Of a stretch of 64,000 bases of DNA, positions 33,798 to 45,207 are shown piece after piece. Both the position numbers and the translations under genes were made by a program. The stretch is taken from assembly GCF_000715075.1 (NCBI RefSeq), contig NC_134087.1:128733518-128797517 (forward strand), written 5' to 3'. The notes under the pieces are model-generated. The model saw nothing but the letters and a program-made list of their open reading frames with translations. It ran no database searches and was not told the origin of the DNA. Every line of letters begins with the position of its first letter. The stretch's first letter is position 1. This DNA is from Nicotiana tabacum. Its lineage: Eukaryota > Streptophyta > Magnoliopsida > Solanales > Solanaceae.

Positions 33798-35000
33798 CCC
33801 AGAAAGTACAAACCTAACTTAAGTCTGAGGATAAAAGAAGAAGTAACCAAACAAATAGAAGGAAATGTAGTAAGGGTCACCAACTATCCAAGCTAGATGG
33901 GAAACATCGTCCCAGTGCCCAAAAGAGACGGAAAGATTAGAATATGTGTGGACTACCGGGATCTTAGCAAAGCTAGCCTAAAGGATGATTTCCCTTGCCA
34001 AATCTTCATATCCTCATCGATAACTTTGCAAAGCATGAACTGCAGTCGTTTGTGGATTGTGTCGTTAGGTACCATCAAATCTTAATGCATGAGGAAGACA
34101 CAAAGAAGACAACTTTCACCACGCCTTGGGTAGTCTACTGTTATAGGGTTATATTGTTCAGTCTCAAGAATGCTGGCGCCACCTACATGAGGACCATGGC
34201 AACTATCTTTCACGATATGATTCATAAAGAGATTGAAGTGTATGTGGATGATGTAATCATAAAATCTCGAAAGAGTTCGGAGCATTTGGATGACCTAAAG
34301 AAATTTTTTGAATGCCTGTGAGGTATAGTTTGAAGCTGAATCCAGAAAAGTGCGTGTTCGGAGTCCCTGCTGGGAAATTATTAGGTTTCATCATAAGTAG
34401 GAAGGGGATAGAACTGGACCCATCAAAAATCAAAGCCGTCCAGGAATTACCACCACTAAAGAGCAAGAAAGATGTAATGAGTTTCCTGGGAAGATTGAAT
34501 TACATCAATCGTTTCATAGCCCAGTCCACGGTAGTCTGTTAACCCATTTTTAAGCAGCTGAAGAAGGATGCTACCACAAAATGGATAAAAGAGTGTCAGA
34601 AAGCCTTCGACAGAATCAAAAAGTATCTTTCCAACCCGCTAGTGTTGTTCCCCCCCTCCCCTCCCCCAACCAGAGAAGCCATTGTTACTAAATTTGTCAG
34701 TCTTGAACAACGCCTTCGGCTGTGTGTTGGGACAGCATGACAAAACTGGGAGAAAATAGTAGTCCATCTTTTACTTAAGTAAGAAGTTCACGCCATGCAA
34801 GGCCAAGTATACCCTGATACAACGCACTTGTTATGCTATGTCTTGGATTGCCCAGAAACTAAGGCATTATATGTCAGCATACACTACGCATCTGATATCG
34901 CGTCTCGACCCGGTCAAGTACATCTTCTAGAAGCTGAATGCCTATAGGAAAGCTAGCTAAACCGCAAATTGTTCTTAGTGAATTTGACATTGTGTACATA
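33798..35000 (+). pseudogene. Ogre-like reverse transcriptase and first RNase H, degraded
   Basis: RT resumes in the KPRKYKP block. Visible motifs are MGNIVPVPKRDGKIRICVDYRD (33897), LIDNFAKHELQSFVDC, FSLKNAGATYMRTM, the catalytic box EVYVDDVIIKSRKS (34230-34270), LNPEKCVFGVPAGKLLGFI and VMSFLGRLNYINRFIAQSTV (34540, then a stop). The first RNase H is degraded: NNAFGCVLGQHDKTG (34700-34745), then a stop at AAATAG and FLSKKFTPCKAKYTL-like text to about 35000. The main frame is open for long stretches, with stops at 33894, 34083, 34319 and 34540. Confidence 0.88.
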
Positions 35001-35720
35001 ACTTAGAAGGCTATCAAAGGGCAAGCTTTAGCCGACCACCTCGCCAAGAATCCACTGGATGGGATTACGAACCGCTTACCACATATTTCCCCAATGAAGA
35101 AGTACTATTTGCCAGGGAGGATATTGCAGAATCATATCCTGGATAGAGAATGTTTTTCTATATAACAACAAATTTAAAAGGAGACGAAATTGGGGCAGCC
35201 CTTATTTCGGAATCTGGACAACACTACCCAACATCAACAAAGATAAGATTCCCTTGTACCATTAATATGGTTGAATACGAGGCATGGATCCTTGGAACCA
35301 GAATAGAAGTCAACATGAACATCAAAGAAATTTTAGTCATGGGGATTCTGATTTCTTGATACACCAAGTCCAAGGAGAATGGTCCACCAAGAATGTCAAG
35401 ATATTGTCGTACATGCACTACAGGAAGGAGTGTGAAAGAAGTTCGTGAAGATTGAGTTTAGGCACATCCTTAGAATTCAGAACGAGTTCGCTAACGCCCT
35501 TGAAACCTTATCATCTATGATTCAGCATCCAGACAAGAACTACATTGACCCTATTGAGATAGAAATCGAGGATCAACATGCCTATTGCTTCCATGTGAAT
35601 AAAGAACCAGATGGTAAACCTTGGTATCATGACATCAAGAAGTTCCTTGCGACCTGGGAGTACCTAGAGAATGCTACTAATGGTCAAAAGCGAGCCCTTA
35701 GGAGGTTAGCAAACCACTTT
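35001..35720 (+). pseudogene. Ogre-like second (archaeal-type) RNase H
   Basis: Tat/Ogre elements carry a second RNase H domain after the first. Here it appears as GDEIGAALISESGQHYP and NMVEYEAWILGTRIEVNMNI (35170-35330), with the conserved (A/V)EYEA box. A frame break near 35360 precedes KIEFRHILRIQNEFANALETLSSM (35445-35530), the domain end with its N-x-x-A-(D/N)-A motif. The usual catalytic Asp of that last motif is Asn (ANALE for ADALA), and the expected D-G-A loop upstream of 35150 is not readable. Confidence 0.7.
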
Positions 35721-36857
35721 TTCTTCAAGGGGAAATCTTGTATAGGAGGACCCCAGACTTAGGTTTGCTGAGATAAGTAGATGTCATTGAAGCAACCAGA
35801 TTATTGGAAAAAATACATGCAGGTACATGTGGACCCCACATAAACGGGTTCACGTTAGCCAAAAAGATTTTAAGAGCTAGATACTTTTGGATGACTATAG
35901 AAAGCGACAACATTGACTACGTGCAGAAGTGTCACTAGTGCCAGATTCATAGATATTTCATCCGGGTTCCACCAAATGAGTTAAATATAATGGGTTCACC
36001 CTTGTCATTCGCTGCTTGGGGCATGGACGTAATCGGGCCATAGAGCCTGCAGCATCAAACGAACATCGTTTCATTTTGGTAGCTTTCGACTATTTCACCA
36101 AATAGGTCGATACATATACTTAGAAGGTTGTCACAAAGAAGGTGGTGCTATATTTATTCTGGAACATCATCGTTTGTAGATTTGGGATACTAGAGTCTAT
36201 CATCACTTATAATGTCGCTAACCTCAACAACAACCTCATGAGGAAAATCTGTGAGAAGTTCAGAATCGTCCACCGCAATTACACAGCCTACAGACCACAA
36301 ATGAATGGGAAGTCGAGGCAGCTAACAATAATATCAAGAGGATTCTACGAAAGATAGTGGACAACCACAGATAATGGAATAAGAAGCTACCTTCCGCTTT
36401 GTTAGGTTATCGGACTACCATGAGAACATCTACTGGGGCAATGCTATACATGTTGGTATACGACACTGATTCCTACAGAAGCCGAGATAATGTCCTTAAG
36501 AGTCATCCAAGAAGCAAAATTGGATGATGCAGAGTGGATCGGTTCAGGTAGAAACAACTCATGCTCATTGATGAGAAAAGAATGGACGCAGTGTGCCATG
36601 GACAACTACATCAGAACAGGATGGCCAGCACGTTTAACAAAAGAGTGAAACCTTGCCAACTCACACCGGGACAGTTGGTTTTGAAGAAAATCTTTTCCCA
36701 TAAAGAAGAAGCCAAAGGGAAGTTTGCACCAAATTGGCAAGGTCCTTACGTGGTTCAGAGAGCGTTGTTTGGTGGAGCTCTAATCTTGGCAAAAATGGAT
36801 AGAAGAGTCATCATGAATCCTATCAACCCAGACGCAATCAAGAGATACTATATCTGA
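35721..36857 (+). pseudogene. Ogre-like integrase, degraded
   Basis: The zinc-binding region reads AGTCGPHINGFTLAKKILRARY-like text at 35815-35885 and HXXC with a stop (35930). The core has AAWGMDVIGP (first Asp, about 36022). The second Asp is lost: ESIITYNVAN for ITDNA. VEAANNNI (Glu, about 36305) survives in a shifted frame. The C-terminal region 36561-36857 is open and well kept: NRMASTFNKRVKPCQLTPGQLVLKKIF and GKFAPNWQGPYVVQRALFGGA. No chromodomain follows, as expected for the Tat clade. Confidence 0.8.
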
Positions 36858-36916
36858 AGATAAACAGAGCTAGGGTTTTTGATGTAACAGAACTACGTTC
36901 AACCTGACTTCCCACT

Positions 36917-37460
36917 GAGGTATACGTAGGCAACCCACATAGGGTTCATTTTCTCTCCCCCTTTCTCTTGTAATAGAAAAACCAAATATCACTTTTGTAT
37001 ATTGTTAAGGAACTAGTTGAATTGATTTCCTCATAAAGGAATATGTAGGCAATCTTCATCGAATTTAGTCATCTTTTGTAATTGAACTACATGCTGGCTT
37101 GATTCCACTTGGATACGTAGGTTGTGTGAGTCGGACTCAGCCATTTTTATTCTTAGTCTCATCATTTTGAATATGTTGTAATTGAACTATGGTTTGACCT
37201 GATTCCGTGTTGGATACGCAGGCTGCCTGATTTAGGCCCGGTTATTTTCATCATATTCTATCATCATCGCACGAACTATGTTCAGATTATTTTCGTTTTT
37301 GGATACGTAGGCAACCTGAAAGGGTTCGGTCATAACCTTAGGAAACCTTTGTAATGCATCAGTTCTAATTAGGATGTAGTCGCAACAGCAAGTAACTCCA
37401 TTGTCAAAGACATTACGGAAGATCGATAGCAACAGGATGAAGTTCTAAAGGGGATACGTT
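36917..37460 (+). repeat. GGATACGTAGGCAACC-type tandem units
   Basis: Cores at about 36919, 37039, 37111, 37212, 37301 and a partial one at 37452. Several units share a TTGTAATTGAACTA(C/T) lead and a GGGTTCGGTCA-type tail. Confidence 0.8.
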
Positions 37461-37854
37461 CACGTGTGGAAAAACTTTCGTAACATGTCATAATTCGGAA
37501 CGATGACATTTGCCTTAAAAAAAATAAGTATTTTCAAAATATTTTCTATATATATATATATACGTCTAATAATTTGTTCCATCTACCAAACTTCATGGTG
37601 CAATCACGTCAAAGGCTAGGGAAAACCAACACCGTGGTTGACTCAAACCAACTCTCCCCCCTCCCCCCACTAAGAAGTTTTCTGTGAGTACAAGGTCAGC
37701 AGGGAATAAGGAATCACTGGGACTACATTAGGGAAAATGATGGATCTGCCACTTGCCTACGATTATCTTTCCACCTTTTACTTAAAAATTTTGAGTACAG
37801 CTAAAGCTAACTCTTGAATCCTCTGCAGATTTCTCGAAATCAGACATCTAGCAT

Positions 37855-38510
37855 GGAAATTTGTACATAACAAACCGCCTGCTCACCTAATCAGAGCATC
37901 TTGTACAAAATGATGTCGTCTTTGCCAATCAAAATCCTGTAAATAGCAAACAGCACGCTCAATCAATCGAAGCACCCTGTACAAATCGCATGCCGGCTTC
38001 GCCAATCGAAGTAATGTATAAAGCTAACTGCCAGCTTAATCAATTAGAGTGCTTTGTACAAATTGAACGTCGGCTTCGCTAACTGGAGCCTTGTATATAG
38101 AAAACTGCAAACTTCAATAACAAAGGCAATTGGTAGTACCGCTCTGTCAATTACGAATGCCAAAATAGACAATCGCAAACCTCGTCACCAACGTTCTGCC
38201 AATCGATGGCTGCAACCTAGCTCCGCAGTCAAGATTACCTCTTGGGCATACTTATATTTCATTTTGCTATTACTTTGAATGTTTTAACATTTTGTTCATC
38301 CAGCTTTAGGCATGATTATGATTTTAATCAATCACTCTCGAGCGGAGAATACTTTACATTTCAGTGCAAAGCTCTCCCAACAAATGGAGATGCACTCTAC
38401 AAATCGAGCTCTCCCAACTAGCGGAGACATTTTTCAGTGCAGAGCTTTCCCAACAAGCAGAGATGCACTTTACCAATCAAGCTCTCCCAACAAGTTGAAA
38501 CAATTTTCAA
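37855..38510 (+). repeat. Two further short tandem arrays
   Basis: 37855-38120: about four units of roughly 80 bp with TGTACAAAT...GGCTTCGCCAATCGAAG. 38335-38510: about five units with GAGCTCTCCCAAC and GGAGATGCACT. Both are degenerate. Confidence 0.7.
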
Positions 38511-39161
38511 ATGTTTCAACAGTTGCGGAATAGTACATAGCCCGTCTAACAAATCAAGTTAGGATCAAGTATTTCATCATCCCAATTCCAAATAACGGCT
38601 TGCCAGTAGCCAGGCATCATCATTACTGCACCATTTACATTGCATGTTAATATATTCTACATTACAATATATTGGTATGCATGTATTTCATTTGTTTTGC
38701 AGGAACAAAATCCACTGTGTGGAACTTTTCTTAGCCGCAGACTAAAACACAATGCTATGGGACAGCCAACCCAGTAGCGGGCTTAAGATCTCACCTCAAG
38801 ATGACCAGCGAGCTCAAAATTTTGAATCATTAAAATCAGGCCGCAAAATTCAAGCCACCATGAGTGACCAACCTTCCGTCTCATTGTATAGTTGTAATAC
38901 GATACTGGGGCAATTCCTGAAAGTGTCGTTTCCCCAATAACCATATTCCAGAACCATATGAGGCATGATCCTCATTAAGCCCGAGGTATGTAAGCAATTC
39001 AAAACCAGAATTTGGCCCAATACTCTCGAATCTTTCTAGATTTTTCCTCAATTCAATCTTGCAAGTCAACCTTCTCATTTCTTGCAATACCTACCTAAAA
39101 GTTGGGACAAAGTTGGCTTTGGTTCAATTTCTTTGCCCGAAAATTCTTTCATTGTCTCCAA

Positions 39162-39176
39162 TCAAAGAGGGACAGC
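39162..39176 (+). other. Polypurine tract of the Ogre-like element
   Basis: TCAAAGAGGGACAGC directly before TGTTGATGGC, the inferred LTR start. Confidence 0.55.
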
Positions 39177-40637
39177 TGTTGATGGCTAATTTTGACTCTC
39201 CCTTTCAAGATTAAGTTATTTATACTTAATAATTTGCTATAAAGATTTTCAAAGTATTTTCTAGTAATGAATACCTATTTCATCAAATTAATTCAGTATT
39301 AGTTTCAAAATTAATCATTTGACATTAGCATTATATAATTATAAATATATTAACTATTTTAGGATTTGTAAAAAATAATTTCTATGCGTAAGTTATATAG
39401 TTAATTCCATAAAGTACTTCTTAAAATAGTTAATTAATTTGCTATTTCAATAATTCAAAATTATTGTCCTAATGAAGTATTTTTACAAATAATTAATTAA
39501 TTACGATAATTAGTAGTATTCAACAACTATAATTCTTTCTGCATTTTATTGAAAATTATCAAGCTATTTAACATAATTTTAAAAGGGAATTAAAAACAAA
39601 AGGCTACAATTGCAATTCTCAATTAAAATGTAAAATGGCTACCATTTAAATGATTTTTAGCTCAAATACATGGCCCAAACGGAAATGACCCAGTCCAAAC
39701 AACCCCATCTCATCTTTGTTGGAAATCCAAGTGATCTCATTTGCACTAACATAATGTTCCATGTCACTCGTCTCCATCACTCACTGAACAAACACACCTA
39801 CATCTGAGCCATTGATCTATATGGTCAACGACTCACGTTCATTCTCTAATTCCCATTTTTAATTCAAATACCCATCCCAAAGACCCAAATGATTGAATTA
39901 TCAAGGTTGTTAATCACTAGATCCAATGGCCCAGATCCTATCTCTCATTCTTAAACCTAGAGACTACCCCCAATACCCTAAAGCCGTAAATCATTCTCAC
40001 ATCACTCAGCCGCCTCACCTCCACCTTTCCTCTTCTTCTCACTTCTCACTCGAACTTACAAACACATCAATCATCAAAACCTTGCACAAATTCGTGCAAG
40101 GTCATGAATCCATCAAGAAATCATCCATCTGTCTTCCTTTGTCCGCGATTCTCACTAAACATTTCCTTTTTCACCGATAAAATTTGAAATCCCCAAAAGC
40201 TTAAACCTAAACTCAAAGATGAAAGATCAAATCTAGTTTCTTCTATGTTCTATCAAATCCACGCTCAGAAAGTCACCCGCTTTATCCCTAGGCTTTGAGA
40301 TCAATGATTCCTTTTTCGTTTTCACTAACTAAATTCAAAACCCTAGCTTGAAGATGTAACTTCAAGTCGTCCAAATTATCTCTAGCTTCGTCAAATCTAA
40401 GCATGCATGAAGATTTTTTAGAGGGTTCATCATGAGGATTCTTTACACATAGGTCAAACATAGTGACCTCTGGGTTTTAATTTTAACCGATAGTTCTCTG
40501 TCTTCAGCGATCAATCTCCCTTCACTCAGGTAAAACTCAACACTGAATTGCCCCTTTGTATTTTGATTTTTATTCGATTAGGTATCATCATTACCATGAG
40601 TCACTCTCCACTATCTGATTTGAATTCTCTAAACCCT

Positions 40638-41035
40638 AAAGCCTTAATGGCACTATAAATAGAAGCCTTTAATGTTCACACAAAAAGAACCACCTAACAA
40701 GAGAATACAAACTTATAACATATGAAGTACGGGCCTTTAAGACCCAAAATAGCCACTCATGTACTGAACATGGGCCGACAAGGCCATACAATCTTTTACG
40801 TACATGACATCTATCTACAAGCCTCTAAGAATACATAAAGCCTTAATGGCACTATAAATAGAAGCCTTTAATGTTCACACAAAAAGAACCACCTAACAAG
40901 AGAATACAAACTTATAACATATGAAGTACGGGCCTTTAAGACCCAAAATAGCCACTCATGTACTGAACATGGGCCGACAAGGCCATACAATCTTTTACGT
41001 ACATGACATCTATCTACAAGCCTCTAAGAATACAT
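40638..41035. repeat. Identical 199-bp tandem duplication
   Basis: AAAGCCTTAATGGCAC starts at 40638 and 40837, and both copies run to AAGAATACAT. I see no difference between them. Each copy contains CTATAAATAG and the joint between the Ogre-like LTR and LTR H. Confidence 0.95.
40653..40662 (+). promoter_or_regulatory. TATA box of the Ogre-like LTR
   Basis: CTATAAATAG, repeated at 40852-40861 by the duplication. It is the only good TATA box in the right part of this LTR. Confidence 0.5.
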
Positions 41036-42734
41036 AATTTTTATAAAGGTCGGAACAGAGTCCTGTGATACCAAACAATATCTGTCTAGATCATACTAAC
41101 CAATCAAGCAACTCCAAAGCAAAAGGAGCGCACCAACATCTTCCGTTGAGCTGATAGCCTACTTAGAGGGCTCTCGACTTGTCTACCGGGACCTGCAGGC
41201 ATGAAAGCAGCGTCCCAAGCAAAAAGGGACATCAGTACAAATAATGTACCGAGTATTTAAGGCACATAAATAAGTACATAGCAGATATGGAAGAAACATA
41301 GAGTAAATGGCTCAACCTATAAGTCTTGATAACTCTGTAAATCATGAAATACTTATAGTGTCATGCATATGCGTATGAATGTCATATCGGGAATAGGTAC
41401 ATGTGTTCATAACATCATCAAGCTTCAGAGGGCATCCCATCATATCATCTCAACCATTGTGGGCAAATCAAAAACATATACCAGCTGATCAGGTGGTGGT
41501 GCATATATAACACCGTAACCTTTTCCCATATCCCATATACATATAGATATATACATATATACGTGTATATAACGCCATCTGGTCATGGGTCAATGTATAT
41601 GAATGCAATTCATGAAAAATACATCAATAAAATCTCTTGGAGTATCATAAGACCATTATGCCTTTGAATAATATCATGAAGTAAACTTTTTTAACTTACA
41701 TATTTTTCTGAGATCCATGAACAGATAATAGAATAATATGACACATGAGGAATCAAGAACATAAGCACCTCTAATATTTCTATGAATAGAGTCATGTATG
41801 AAAATTGTGCATTTGCATGTTTCGTTTGTGTTGTATGGGTCATGCCAAAAGAAAGAAGGGATAGCCTTAACATACCTGAACCGATTCTCCTGACAATCCC
41901 TTTAACACTCGTTGATTACGACAACACGTAACGGCGAATCAAAGTAGGGAAAAATCCATGAAAGCTTACATTAGTTAATTCTCGAAAATCCATGAAATCG
42001 TACATTACTGAATTCTTGAAAGCTCACATTATTGAATAATGTAACCTCACATTTTTGAAGAATGAAATCTTCATATTATTAAGTTTTTAGCGTTCTGGTT
42101 GTAATAGTTGAAGACTTTGAAAGAAGTCTCTTTTAGCTAATGACTGATTGTAGTACTTTTATATTAAAATATTACCATGAGGTGTATTGTGATTAACACC
42201 TTAAATTGCCACCTACCTAACATGACTAATGAGTCATTTGGTTTGGGTGGTGGCTTGCTGCCACATGGGTTGGGGGAGGCTTTTATAATCTTATCCTATA
42301 ATTACTAATTAATTAGGTATTATACCGCTCCCCGATAATTAACCAATTACCCACATAATCAAGAATTATTCTCACTTTCTTAAAATACTACTCACTTTTT
42401 CACATACCTTATACACCTTACTATCATGGTCATATGGTATTTTCTATGGCACTAGTCCATAAATACCGGGTATTTTAGCTTGAGCCATATTTTATCCCAA
42501 AATGCCAATTTTTTTACGAAAATTCATTTTTTTTGACTTGCTTCCCCTTTCACCTTCATGAATTTACTCATCACTTGTGAAATAGCATAATCCTTATAAT
42601 CTCCAAATAATCTTTTACTTGGACTGCTGTCAATTACCTTACGACAATTTCAACGTACAATACTACAGGGTGCGACATCGTCGTAATTTGGTACTGCGAA
42701 GCGTAACATCATCGTAATATTGCAGGGCATAATA
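40715..42734 (-). repeat. LTR H, minus strand, inside the Ogre-like 3' LTR
   Basis: The sequence changes style near 40715 (GGGCCTTTAAGACCC, CTACCGGGACCTGCAGGCATG, CAGTACAAATAATGTACC) and returns to the Ogre-like LTR at 42735. The right end reads CAGGGCATAATA; on the minus strand this would be TATTATGCCCTG, one base from a TG start. The pattern is that of a Ty3/gypsy LTR read backward. No internal region is present, so it is a solo LTR or a fragment. The left edge is hidden by the 199-bp duplication, and I could not identify a target duplication. Confidence 0.55.
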
Positions 42735-44636
42735 GTCTTCATGCCTAATTATTGTATACTTATGTTCAACACGAACTTTATAGCTTTCATTGACCGACAG
42801 TAAGATTATCCTTGTCTTGTTTCATCTCAAAAAGTTTTATGAGCTTTGAGGTTGAGTTTATTACCATATAATCATAATTAAGATGAATCTGAAGTTATTT
42901 GAGTTTGTATCCCATGTCTCTTCACCTTAAGCATGAACTTAAGTGTTCAAATTCCCTCTTCTCTACTTATGTTTTGTTCGACTGTTTATGAGTTACTGCT
43001 ATGGACTTTCACATTGTTTAGTTACTATTATTTCTGTTAACCTAACATTTTTTAAATAAACCTCTTGGCCTTTCACTAATGATTTTGTTGTGATCTTAAC
43101 CTTTACATTATTTTCCTGCATCCTACTTGCCTTGTGGTTGAGTTTATCAATTGACAATATTAACTGGGATGAGCCTTAAAGTTCATAAGTTCATATCACT
43201 TAACAAAAGCATGAAAAATCTAAGTGTTTAGATGCTCTCTTTCTTTATATCTGTATTTGCTTGCTCTGAGGGAAACTTCTGGGCTATCACTATGACATTT
43301 TCATGATTATATCTAATTGTTGTTTGCTTCTGTGGGAAATAGTCTTGTTGAGCTAACTCTCCTTTTTTCATACCAATAATTCTGTTGAATACACCCCGTT
43401 AAGATTAAGTTATTCTTGTTTTAGAAAACAAAAGTCATAACCATGTTTGTTATAGTCAACTGGTAGTTGTTATTAAGTTGAACTTGGCAGTCTCATGTCT
43501 AGATATAACCCCCAGCTACATGTTTAAGTCAAATCCTATATAGGTGTAATACTTTCTAGTCTTTAATCTTTTATGACACTGTTGACTCTGTGAAGCTTAC
43601 ATGCAATTATCATTAAGTCACTTTCTATAAAAGTATGACCTAGCTATTTGTTATAGTCAAGTGATGATCTTTGAGATAAGCATTATTACTTCATACTAAT
43701 TTAGGCTATACATCTAAGTTAAACTTATTTTTCTTGATATGATATTCCCTTATCTATAACCTCTTCCCTTCATGACATGTTTAGCCTGATTCTATAACAT
43801 ATAAAGCTCCCCTTGTATAGATTATAGCCTCACTTGGAGTGTCCGTGTATAATTGATTGAGCATTGCATGTATCCTTATTTGTCTTCATCACTCGATGAT
43901 TCCCTTCTTTTATTTTTTGAAGTTATACTTAGACCTCCCTTTTTTGTTACTCTGAAAGTGAATCTGATTCACAATCCTGTGAGAAGTTCTCTATAACAAC
44001 TAATTAAACATAGTGGTTTGTTCAAGATTAGTATCATCTTGAGAAAAGATTTTATAAAAGAATCTTTAGGAACTCATGTTGAATCTATAACCTATAATCT
44101 TACTAAGAATCCTGATCATGTTTCTGGTACTTCTAATAATGTCTAAATGTTGTTTGGTGCAATTGTCTTGTTTACATATTTGTCGATGTTTTCTAAAGAA
44201 ATCCAAATTGTATAGTTAGTCTATGCATACGCTAATGGCAATACTTAAGCTAGTCATCTCACAATTAGACTGCCAAGGCAGGAGTATTTGTATCTCTTGT
44301 GTTGGTGCATATATGAACTTTGTATTCTTTACCTTCCCTCTGGATGTGTTTTCCCTAAAGTTAAGATCTTTAACAGTATGATATAATTTTCTTGTTTGCC
44401 TCTTATGTTTGCTCGAAGGTCTGGCCTTCAGATTTACCTAGTATATAGATTGTTCATCTGGTGTTTAAAAATATATAGGACTGTTTGTGTGCCTTTATGT
44501 TAGAAGGGAAACGTATACCTCTGTGGTAAGGAATACTATATCATTTAGTTTACATTGGAAGGGCCTCATTGGCACTTAAACTCGTAAGAAAAATATGTCG
44601 TTAGTGTTTAAGGGTATTTGGAAGCGGAGTTCGACT

Positions 44637-45157
44637 AAAACACAACACGAATCTACTCGAAGCCTCAAATCACATAAAATAATATTAAAACTATAAATCG
44701 CACCATGATTCAAGCCTAAGAAACCAATGAACTTCCATCTTCCAAAACTCATGCCCGATCACATCAAACCAACCCGGAATGGCCTCAAATTTTGCACACC
44801 AGTCCCAGATCACAAAACAGTCCTATTCGATCTTTTGGAACCAAAATTTAAACCTAATATCAACAAAGTCAACTCTCAATCAAACCTATCAATCTTCTAA
44901 ACATTCAACTTTCTAACTTTCTCCGAAAAGCATCAAATCAACCTACGGGACTCCAAACCCAAATTCGGACATATGACAAAGTCTAAAATCACTATACGAA
45001 GATATTGAAACCATCCAAGCTCCATTCCGGAGTTGTTTACACACAAGTCAAACTTCGGTCACCTCTTACAACTTGAGCTTCCAACCTTACAACTAAAAGT
45101 CCCAATTCACTTTGAAACTTCTCTGAAATCAAACCAACCACCATGGCAAGTCATGTA

Positions 45158-45194
<37 letters not shown>

Positions 45195-45207
45195 TCATGT
45201 GAATCAA
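44637..45207 (-). repeat. LTR fragment I, minus strand
   Basis: CTCAAATTTTGCACACCAGTC, CTCCATTCCGGAGTTG and CAACTTTCTAACTTTCTCCG resemble the U3 region of the chromovirus LTRs C and E, but more diverged. It begins where the Ogre-like LTR stops (44636) and ends at element E. An (AT)15 run lies at 45161-45191. Confidence 0.5.
45161..45191. repeat. (AT)n microsatellite, about 15 units
   Basis: A pure AT run ending 16 bp before the LTR of element E. Confidence 0.97.

Larger units (their letters stand above)
36858..39161 (+). other. Ogre-like 3' untranslated region with repeats
   Basis: There is no supported gene. It holds three families of short repeats: GGATACGTAGG-type units (36917-37460), units with ...CTTCGCCAATCGAAG...TGTACAAAT (37855-38120) and CTCTCCCAAC(A/T)AG(C/T)GGAGA-type units (38335-38510). 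Confidence 0.7.
2906..44636 (+). mobile_element. Ogre-like Ty3/gypsy (Tat clade) element, interrupted
   Basis: This is the oldest element in the central nest. In order it shows a 5'-truncated LTR (2906-6461), a primer site TGACGACTCTGTTGGGG like the tRNA-Arg type used by Ogre, ORF1, gag, protease, a candidate intron, RT with a YVDD box, two RNase H regions, integrase, a repeat-rich 3' UTR, a polypurine tract and a 3' LTR starting at 39177. ORF1 upstream of gag is the Ogre hallmark. Pol is split at 12332 by element C and resumes at 33798. Without C and D the element is about 20 kb, in the range of Ogre elements. All ORFs carry stops. Confidence 0.8.
39177..44636 (+). repeat. Ogre-like 3' LTR, interrupted and truncated
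   Basis: It starts TGTTGATGGC after the polypurine tract. Its second half (42738-44636) matches 3196-4985 of the 5' LTR. Between them sit a minus-strand LTR (H) and a 199-bp duplication. About 290 bp present in the 5' copy (2906-3195) and the last 1.47 kb (4986-6461) have no counterpart here. I see no gene in it. Confidence 0.75.

Noticed and set aside
40926..42738. LTR H as a complete insertion with target duplication
   Set aside because: GTCTT follows the right end but no matching copy was found at the left, where the 199-bp duplication hides the edge.
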